From Chloroflexota bacterium (GTDB lineage Bacteria; Chloroflexota; UBA5177; JANWHV01), in NCBI GenBank assembly GCA_025924845.1, contig JAICHN010000171.1, positions 1-9,873 on the forward strand: DNA of 9,873 nucleotides, written 5' to 3'. The notes beneath the pieces are model-generated. The model was not told where the DNA came from and ran no database searches. It saw only the letters and a program-made list of their open reading frames with translations. Shown here piece by piece: positions 1 to 5,327 of this stretch (the first letter of the stretch is position 1; every line of letters begins with the position of its first letter). Both the position numbers and the translations under genes were made by a program.

Positions 1-99
1 CATCTCGCTATCCTGATTCCACGCGAAATGGATATCGGCATCGGCTGGCTCGACGGCACGCAGACGCGTATGCCGGCCCTGAAAGTAATAAGATTCCAT
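1..99 (-). CDS. GNAT-family N-acetyltransferase, N-terminal part (runs off the window)
   Basis: Thirty-three codons read leftward from an ATG at 99-97 to the window edge. The peptide begins MESYYFQGRHTRLRAVEPAD and continues with ADADIHFAWNQDSEM. The R-L-R-A-V-E-P-A-D-A pattern followed by a W-N-x-D-x-E segment is the usual first strand and helix of RimJ/RimL-type GNAT acetyltransferases, which move an acetyl group from acetyl-CoA to an amine. The start is supported by GGAGG at 111-107, seven bases upstream. No acetyl-CoA binding motif can be checked because the rest is missing. The gene lies downstream of, and in the same direction as, the metallophosphoesterase, so it may share its transcript. 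The family call rests on the N-terminus alone; the substrate is unknown. Confidence 0.6.
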   Translation of the reverse strand, partial: MESYYFQGRHTRLRAVEPADADIHFAWNQDSEM

Positions 100-131
100 T
101 ACACTGCCTCCCCGCTCATTGCTAGGACCAT
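99..131 (-). CDS. Possible 10-residue leader peptide overlapping the GNAT start
   Basis: A reading frame starts at an ATG at 131-129 and encodes MVLAMSGEAV, then stops with TAA. It has a near-perfect Shine-Dalgarno site (AGGAGG at 144-139, seven bases upstream). The TAA shares its last A with the ATG of the acetyltransferase (TAATG), the classic arrangement for translational coupling. It may be a real leader that feeds ribosomes to the next gene, or simply chance. No attenuator hairpin or run of one amino acid was seen. Confidence 0.3.
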   Translation of the reverse strand: MVLAMSGEAV

Positions 132-258
132 AGTACCCCCTCCTGCGTATCCGTCCGTGGTCGCTAGGCGGGCATGTTGTAAAGCCTCGCGGTCCATTTT
201 GCATAGCGGAAGAGTCCTCACACAGCCGGCGTGCGCGTGTCGCCACGCCAAAATTAGC

Positions 259-993
259 TCAACGCCAACTGCTCGCCAACCAGTCGGCATGCGGCATGCC
301 GCTCCGCTGGATCGCCCGCACGACCAGATCGGCATTGAGGTGTACGCGGCGCAACTCAATTCCGAGGCATCCCGTCCGCCGTTCGACGATGCCGTACTCC
401 GCCCAGGGCGGGTGCCATATCCCGTTTTCCGTCGCCTCGTGGGGCAGCCCGACGCTTCCTGGATTGAGGAACAATGCCTGCCTATAGCGCCGAATGAACG
501 GGGCATGAGTATGGCCGCCCGCCAACACCGTCGCGCTGTAGCCGGCGAGCATCTGATCGAGCACGATGTCCGGCGTTGCGGTGACGATGCTGTCGGTGTT
601 TCGGCGCGGCGAACCGTGGAAGCACAGCAGAGTCTCTTCATCCCCCAAACGCAGGTTAAGCGTCGGTTGGAAGGTGCGGAGGTAGGCCCGATCCTCCAGA
701 GTGATCTGTGTGGCGCCCCACTCCTCAATCTCCGCGTAGCGACGGCCCTCCTCGTCGATAGACACCGGCCGCATGGCACGGACGGGGCGGACGAACGCGG
801 CGTCGGTGTTGCCCAGCACAACTGGACAGCCAAGATCGCGGAGCCGCCCGATCACCTCGTGGGGCTGCGGGCCGATTGCCGCCACGTCACCCAAACATAC
901 CACCCGATCGACCCCGGCGCCCGCCAGGTCAGCAAGTATGGCATCCAATGCGGTGAGGTTGCCGTGAATGTCGGCGATAACGGCGACGCGCAT
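259..993 (-). CDS. Metallophosphoesterase, YfcE/MJ0936-like (calcineurin-type fold)
   Basis: A 244-residue protein carries the full set of calcineurin-like phosphoesterase motifs in order: D-I-H-G-N at 8-12 (metal ligands D8, H10), L-G-D-V at 34-37 (D36), G-N-T-D at 61-64 (N62), F-H-G-S-P at 125-129 (H126) and G-G-H-T-H at 159-163 (H161, H163), followed by N-P-G-S-V-G. Enzymes of this single-domain type are cytoplasmic and use two metal ions to hydrolyse phosphodiesters; the true substrate is usually unknown. I chose the ATG at 993-991 because AGGAGG at 1004-999 lies five bases upstream. An in-frame GTG at 999 overlaps that site and is unlikely to be used. The gene follows the M24 peptidase by 78 bases on the same strand, which suggests an operon. 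The length is usual for the family. Confidence 0.88.
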   Translation of the reverse strand: MRVAVIADIHGNLTALDAILADLAGAGVDRVVCLGDVAAIGPQPHEVIGRLRDLGCPVVLGNTDAAFVRPVRAMRPVSIDEEGRRYAEIEEWGATQITLEDRAYLRTFQPTLNLRLGDEETLLCFHGSPRRNTDSIVTATPDIVLDQMLAGYSATVLAGGHTHAPFIRRYRQALFLNPGSVGLPHEATENGIWHPPWAEYGIVERRTGCLGIELRRVHLNADLVVRAIQRSGMPHADWLASSWR

Positions 994-1071
994 CATCACC
1001 TCCTGTTGTTACTTGCGGAGAAGCGGCGTAGTGGACTTTGCCGGCTCGAAGGTCAGAGGCGCGGACGGCAA

Positions 1072-2199
1072 TTATAGCCCATGGGCGACCGACGACAGTA
1101 CCTCAGCCCCTGTTTGGGTGATCAGAATCACATGCTCGGTGCGTACGCCGCCAACCCCGGGCACGTAGGCACCAGGCTCGAGTGCCAGCACCATGCCTGC
1201 CTGTAACGCCATGTCCTCGTAGGGCACCAGTCGCGGATCTTCGTGAACCGTGGTGCCCAGGGCATGTCCGCTATGGTGAGGATAGGCGTAGCCGTAGCTT
1301 TCGACATGGCGACGGCAGACCGCATCCAGCTCGGCGGCGCGCAGCCCCGGACGAGCCGCTTCGACCCCTTTGGCCAGCGCTTCGGTGGTAGCCTGGATCA
1401 TCCGCCGAAACGCGCTCGCGGGCTCTCCGGCGCACAGGGTGTTGCAGCTATCACCCCAATAGCCCGCCAGGCGCGGCGCCAGATCGACGATGACCGGATC
1501 GCCAACGCCGATCACGGTGTCCAAGGGCCAGCCCCCGGCGTTGGCGGTACGCTCGATGCCCGCGACTAGATCGCCGGCGACCGGCAGCCTGCACCCGGCG
1601 GCTTGCTCCATGGCGCCGCGCACCGCGGCGAACAGGGCAATCTCGGTCAGGCCGGGCTGGAGGAAGCGCCGCGCCGCGTCCTGACCGACATCAGTCAAGA
1701 CGATCGCCCGTCGCAAGCGGACGATCTCTTCCTCCGTCTTGACCAGGCGCGCGGCGGCCAGGGCAGGGGCGGCCTCCTGAAGCCTGAGATCGGGGAACGC
1801 GGCGCGGATTGCATCGTTCAATGCGGCGGGCAGCGTGGTCTGCTCGACGCCCAGCACGCTGCCGAGATCGCACTCGCGCAATACCCGATGAAGCACATCC
1901 CATTGGTTGGCGGGCTGGTCAAAGCGCTCCTGATAGCCGAAGGCCGCGTAGCTGACTACGCTATCGGCCTGGCCCTGTCGTCGGGCCGCGTCATTCTCCA
2001 GATCGGGGACGATCAACGTAACATGGCCATGCGCGTCAAGCAGTGCCAGATCCGGTCCTCCGGCAAAGGCGCTCGGCCCCGCCTCAATTGGTACTTCATA
2101 GCCGGAGACGTAGCAAACATTGTGCGGACTGGACAACAGGGCGGCGCCCATGCCACGCTCCTTTAGTGCGGGGAGCGCGCGTTCGATTCGCTCGATCAT
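1072..2199 (-). CDS. M24 family metallopeptidase, Xaa-Pro aminopeptidase-like
   Basis: A 375-residue protein has the two-domain layout of prolidase/creatinase-type proteins: an N-terminal creatinase-like domain (about 1-150) and a C-terminal pita-bread domain (about 155-375). All five expected metal ligands are visible: D239 (V-I-V-D-L-A-P), D250 (G-D-S-C-N-T), H312 (H-H-S-G-H-A-L-G), E341 (L-E-P-G-A-Y) and E355 (V-R-T-E-H-V). H319 fits the second catalytic histidine. Such enzymes remove an N-terminal residue before proline or split X-Pro dipeptides; some members act on other amides such as creatine, so the exact substrate is open. The start is set by GGGAGG at 2211-2206, six bases before the ATG. 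There is no signal peptide, so it is cytoplasmic. It is the first gene of the leftward operon and has its own promoter at 2254-2283. Confidence 0.88.
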   Translation of the reverse strand: MIERIERALPALKERGMGAALLSSPHNVCYVSGYEVPIEAGPSAFAGGPDLALLDAHGHVTLIVPDLENDAARRQGQADSVVSYAAFGYQERFDQPANQWDVLHRVLRECDLGSVLGVEQTTLPAALNDAIRAAFPDLRLQEAAPALAAARLVKTEEEIVRLRRAIVLTDVGQDAARRFLQPGLTEIALFAAVRGAMEQAAGCRLPVAGDLVAGIERTANAGGWPLDTVIGVGDPVIVDLAPRLAGYWGDSCNTLCAGEPASAFRRMIQATTEALAKGVEAARPGLRAAELDAVCRRHVESYGYAYPHHSGHALGTTVHEDPRLVPYEDMALQAGMVLALEPGAYVPGVGGVRTEHVILITQTGAEVLSSVAHGL

Positions 2200-2253
2200 G
2201 TCCGACCTCCCGTATCTTCAACATACGTGATGTACGATCCTGGAATTGCCGCT

Positions 2254-2283
2254 ATCATAGGGGGACACTGCCGGTCGCGTCAA
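2254..2283 (-). promoter_or_regulatory. Sigma70-like promoter for the leftward M24 operon
   Basis: Read on the minus strand there is TTGACG (2283-2278), an 18-base spacer and TATGAT (2259-2254). Both boxes match the consensus at five of six positions. Transcription would start near 2247, giving a leader of about 47 bases before the M24 ATG at 2199. This is the best promoter in the window. Confidence 0.6.
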
Positions 2284-2407
2284 TGGACGGCGGTAGAGGA
2301 AGACAGCCCAAGCGCCTCCGCCTGAAACCACTCATTCATGATCCTCCGGCTCAGGCCGGGTGTGCGGCAGGCTGCTTCTACACTCGGCTTTAGCTGGAAA
2401 TTGATAG

Positions 2408-2429
2408 TATACTCCGGACTTAGCCGGAG
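2408..2429 (+). promoter_or_regulatory. Candidate -10 box with overlapping inverted repeat upstream of the amidohydrolase
   Basis: TATACT at 2408-2413 is a good -10 box about 25-30 bases before the amidohydrolase start, but no convincing -35 box lies 16-18 bases upstream. Immediately overlapping it is the inverted repeat CTCCGG-acttag-CCGGAG (2412-2417 and 2424-2429). That places it across the expected transcription start, a typical repressor position. The right arm also forms part of the Shine-Dalgarno site GGAGG at 2426-2430, so a hairpin here could hide it. Confidence 0.35.
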
Positions 2430-2437
2430 GACTGAGG

Positions 2438-3616
2438 ATGAGACGGTCCGGCCGGAGGCCGAGAGAGGAGAAGACGAGGATGGCGATAGACAGCGCGGCG
2501 CTTCCCGAGCGCCTCCGACTTTCCGATCTGGTAGTGGTGGATGCCGACATCCATGCGCACGAGACGCCCAGCGCCCTGGCCCCCTATTGCGACCAGCCCT
2601 GGCGCCGCTCGCTCGAACACGTGGCCGGCGCGCCGGCCCGCTATCTCGATATCCCCGGCTTCAAGCCCAATCTCAGCCTCGACCCCACGTTTCCCGGCGG
2701 CTTCAATCTAAGGACGACGACCACTGCCGCACGGATGGTAGAAGAGTTGAGGGACATCGCCGTGGATATCGGCATCCTCTTCCCCGACAACCTGCTGGGC
2801 CTGGCCCAACTGCCCAACCAGGACTACGCCGCCGCCCTGGCCCGCGCCTATAACCACTGGCTGGTCGATGAATGGCTGTCCGAACCCTCGCTCTACGGCG
2901 CCCTGATCGCGGCGCCCCAGGACCCGGCCGACGCGGTGCGCCAGATCGCCCGCTACGCCGATCATCCCAAAGTAGTCGCCGTCTACCTGCCCACCGCGGC
3001 GGTCTATCCGCTCTGGGGCCATCGCCAATACGATCCGATCTTCGCCGCCGCCCAGGAGGCCGGCCTGCCCGTGATGCTGCACAGCGTCAGCGCCGTCTCC
3101 CCTGTCTTTCCCTTCAACCTCGAGCAGTTCGATACCGCCCTGGCTCGCCACACCATCTCCCATTGTTTCGCTATGATGGCCAATATGGTCGACATGATCA
3201 CCACCGGGGTACCGGTGCGCTTCCCGAAGCTGAAGATCGCCTTTACCGAGGCGGGCATCTCCTGGGTGCCCTTCATGATGTGGCGGCTGGACAAGGAGTA
3301 TAACGAGAGCCGGCGCGAGGTGCCGTTCCTGACCGATAAGCCGAGCACCTATATTAGGCAGATGTATTTTGCCACCCAGCCGATCGAGGAGCCAGAGAAC
3401 GGGAAAGATCTGGTGGCGATGCTACAGATGTTCGACGGCGAGAACCAGGTGCTCTTCGCCTCGGACTGGCCGCACCACGACTTCGATCACCCGCGCCAGG
3501 TGTTTGACCTGCCGCTCTCGCCCCAGGCCAAGCGGAAGATCATGGGCGAGAATGCCCTGAAGCTGTTCGGGATCCCCGCTCCGGTCAAGGGCGCGGCCCG
3601 CGCGGAGGAGGGCTAG
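2438..3616 (+). CDS. Amidohydrolase-2 family metal-dependent hydrolase (ACMSD-like TIM barrel)
   Basis: The 392-residue product has the features of the amidohydrolase-2 group, which includes ACMSD-type decarboxylases. D-A-D-I-H-A-H at 35-41 supplies the H39/H41 metal pair. M-L-H-S at 213-216 supplies H215, F-T-E-A-G at 269-273 fits the strand-6 region, and A-S-D-W-P-H-H-D at 341-348 carries the catalytic D343. Proteins of this group hydrolyse C-N or C-O bonds or decarboxylate; the substrate cannot be read from the sequence. Two starts are possible: ATG 2438 (GGAGG seven bases upstream) and ATG 2480 (AGGAG nine bases upstream). The later one removes an Arg-rich 14-residue stretch that looks unlike the rest, so the mature protein may be 378 residues. 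The Rieske gene begins on the base after the stop codon, which implies coupled expression. Confidence 0.87.
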   Translation: MRRSGRRPREEKTRMAIDSAALPERLRLSDLVVVDADIHAHETPSALAPYCDQPWRRSLEHVAGAPARYLDIPGFKPNLSLDPTFPGGFNLRTTTTAARMVEELRDIAVDIGILFPDNLLGLAQLPNQDYAAALARAYNHWLVDEWLSEPSLYGALIAAPQDPADAVRQIARYADHPKVVAVYLPTAAVYPLWGHRQYDPIFAAAQEAGLPVMLHSVSAVSPVFPFNLEQFDTALARHTISHCFAMMANMVDMITTGVPVRFPKLKIAFTEAGISWVPFMMWRLDKEYNESRREVPFLTDKPSTYIRQMYFATQPIEEPENGKDLVAMLQMFDGENQVLFASDWPHHDFDHPRQVFDLPLSPQAKRKIMGENALKLFGIPAPVKGAARAEEG

Positions 3617-3973
3617 ATGGCGGATGTGGTCGTAGCCCACGTGGACGACTTCGCGGAAGGCAGCCGCCGCGTCGTCCGCCATGGCCGCTTGGAGGTGGGC
3701 GTCTTCCGCGTGGGGGACCGCTACTACGCCCTGCCCAATGTCTGCGCGCACCAGTTCGGGCCGCTCTGCGAGGGGAAGATTACCGGAACGCTGATCGCCC
3801 GTGAAGAGACGGCCTGGCGCCGGACCTGGGTGCAGGAGGGTGAGATCCTAATTTGCCCCTGGCATGCGTTGGAATATGACCTGACCACCGGGCAATGCCT
3901 GGCCTATCCCAAGGTGCGCATGCGTCAATTCGCGGTGCGGGTCGAGGACGAACACGTGGTAGTGACCATCTGA
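3617..3973 (+). CDS. Rieske [2Fe-2S] ferredoxin-like protein
   Basis: A 118-residue single-domain protein has both Rieske cluster motifs: C43-A-H45 in N-V-C-A-H-Q-F-G-P-L and C80-P-W-H83 in I-C-P-W-H-A-L-E-Y-D. Two Cys and two His bind a [2Fe-2S] cluster that passes single electrons, usually to an oxygenase or reductase partner. The stretch between H45 and C80 is 34 residues, about twice the 15-17 usual in Rieske ferredoxins; the extra residues include T-G-T-L-I-A-R-E-E and W-V-Q-E-G-E. No signal peptide or membrane segment is present, so it is cytoplasmic. The ATG directly follows the amidohydrolase stop (TAGATG), and the Shine-Dalgarno site is the GGAGGAGGG inside the end of that gene. No oxygenase or flavin reductase is nearby, so its partner is unknown. 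Confidence 0.88.
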   Translation: MADVVVAHVDDFAEGSRRVVRHGRLEVGVFRVGDRYYALPNVCAHQFGPLCEGKITGTLIAREETAWRRTWVQEGEILICPWHALEYDLTTGQCLAYPKVRMRQFAVRVEDEHVVVTI

Positions 3974-3982
3974 GGGGGTAGG

Positions 3983-4210
3983 GTGCGTTGGCTGGTGCGC
4001 TGCCGCTGCTGCGACCGCGCCTTCTGGCAGGATGAGCGGACAGCGCCGCTGCCCGAGCACAACACCTGGGAGCGGCGAGCCGCGGCACATCAGGAGGACA
4101 ATATTTCCTGCGCGGGCGGGGGCAGCCCCGGTGATTGGATCGGCGAGGGCGACGGGCCGATCCGGGGGTGGTCGCGGGAGGGGGCACGAGCAGTTGGGCA
4201 AGGGAGGAAG
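3983..4210 (+). CDS. Cys-containing small ORF or N-terminal extension in frame with the Gfo/Idh gene
   Basis: From a GTG at 3983, nine bases after the Rieske stop and four bases after GAGGGGG, an open frame of 76 codons runs without a stop into the oxidoreductase. It encodes R-W-L-V-R-C-R-C-C-D-R-A-F-W near the start (Cys at 7, 9 and 10) and I-S-C-A-G-G-G-S-P-G-D-W-I-G near residues 41-54 (C43). The first ~60 residues use GC-ending codons and look coding. The last ~15 are Gly/Arg-rich and resemble untranslated sequence containing the next Shine-Dalgarno site. The pattern suggests a small zinc-ribbon-like protein, possibly with C7, C10, C43 and a His as ligands, that has either lost its stop or is fused to the enzyme. 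I do not recognise it as a named family. Confidence 0.4.
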
Positions 4211-5296
4211 ATGACCATGGGCGACGCGACGAAGAAGGTGCGGGTTGGGCTAATCGGCGCCGGTTGGTGGGCGACCTCCAATCATGTACCCTTGCTGGCG
4301 GCACGGCCGGATGTGGAATTGGCGGCGGTCTGCCGCCTGGGCGCCGAGGAATTGCGGCGCGTCGCCGATCGCTACGGCTTCGCCTTTGCCACGGAGGATT
4401 ATCGCGAACTGCTGGATCGACCGCTCGACGCGGTGATCGTGGCCTCCCCCCATACGCTCCACTACGAGCACGCCCGTGCCGCCCTGGAGCGCGGGCTGCC
4501 CGTGTTGGTGGAGAAGCCGATGACCACTAACGGGACCGAGGCGTGGGAGTTGGTGCGACTGGCCACGGAAAAAGGGGTGGAGTTGATGGTGCCGTACGGC
4601 TGGCACTATAAGCCGTACATCCAGGAGGCCAGGCGGCTGATGGAGCGCGACGTTATCGGTCGCATCCAGCATGTCTCCATCCACATGGCATCGCCGATCC
4701 GCGACCTGCTGTCGGGGAAGGACAGCGTCGATCAGGGTGTCTCGGGCGCCGCTGCCCAGGAGGAGATCCTGTTCGGACCCACGGCGAGTACCTGGGCCGA
4801 CCCGGTTATCGCGGGCGGCGGCTACGCTCACGCCCAACTCAGCCATGCCACGGGATTGCTCTTCCGGCTCACCGACCTCCGCGCCGAGGAGGTGTATGCC
4901 CAGATGAGCGCCCCGGGCACCCGCGTCGAACTGTATGATGCCCTCTCGGTACGCTTCACGAACGGCGCGATCGGCACCATTTCGGGAGCGGGCACGGTAC
5001 CCGCCGGAGGCAGCTTCCAGCTTGACCTGCGCCTATTCGGTCAGGAAGGAATGCTGTTGCTCGACGTGGAGCGCGAACGACTGGAGGTGCGGCGGCACGA
5101 CGGCGAAGTGATCCAGGTGCCGGTCACGCCCGGCGAGGGCGCCTACACATGCGACGGGCCGCCCAATCGCTTTATCGACCTGATCTTAGGCAAGGCTGAA
5201 CGTAATGATTCGCCGGGCGAAGCCGCGGCGCGCTCGGTCGAACTGCTTGATGCCGCCTACCGGTCGGCTCGGGCCCACGGGATCGAGCGAGTATAA
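4211..5296 (+). CDS. Gfo/Idh/MocA family NAD(P)-dependent oxidoreductase
   Basis: The core protein is about 359-361 residues, the usual size. Numbered from the ATG at 4217, a Rossmann fold opens with V-G-L-I-G-A-G-W-W at 10-18. V-A-S-P-H at 75-79 and the signature V-E-K-P at 98-101 (catalytic K100) follow, then the C-terminal beta-sheet domain. Family members oxidise or reduce hydroxyl groups of sugars, inositols or related compounds. In the segment A-G-G-G-Y-A-H-A-Q-L-S-H, H210 is kept, but the Asp normally four residues earlier is Ala206, so this is a divergent branch. The start is ATG 4211 (three bases after GGAGG) or, more likely by spacing, ATG 4217 (nine bases); an in-frame extension reaches back to 3983. 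It is the last gene of the amidohydrolase-Rieske operon. Its stop lies 19 bases from that of the convergent mannosidase. Confidence 0.87.
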   Translation: MTMGDATKKVRVGLIGAGWWATSNHVPLLAARPDVELAAVCRLGAEELRRVADRYGFAFATEDYRELLDRPLDAVIVASPHTLHYEHARAALERGLPVLVEKPMTTNGTEAWELVRLATEKGVELMVPYGWHYKPYIQEARRLMERDVIGRIQHVSIHMASPIRDLLSGKDSVDQGVSGAAAQEEILFGPTASTWADPVIAGGGYAHAQLSHATGLLFRLTDLRAEEVYAQMSAPGTRVELYDALSVRFTNGAIGTISGAGTVPAGGSFQLDLRLFGQEGMLLLDVERERLEVRRHDGEVIQVPVTPGEGAYTCDGPPNRFIDLILGKAERNDSPGEAAARSVELLDAAYRSARAHGIERV

Positions 5297-5297
5297 C

Positions 5298-5327
5298 TTG
5301 AAGGGCTAGACGCTCTTATACCTTCAA
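5298..5327. terminator. Inverted repeat between convergent genes, possible weak bidirectional terminator
   Basis: TTGAAGG (5298-5304) and CCTTCAA (5321-5327) form a perfect 7-base inverted repeat with a 16-base loop, centred on the gap between the two convergent stop codons. The right arm lies inside the last codons of the mannosidase. No run of T follows on either strand, so factor-independent termination is uncertain. Confidence 0.3.

Noticed and set aside
99..833. 244-codon minus-strand frame overlapping the phosphoesterase
   Set aside because: Arg/Ser/Pro-rich shadow of the true gene in another frame. Only its last ten codons, with their own ribosome site, are worth noting.
28..1077. Long plus-strand open frame opposite the phosphoesterase
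   Set aside because: Its product has no recognisable motif, and it is antisense to a gene with every phosphoesterase motif; such frames are common in GC-rich DNA.
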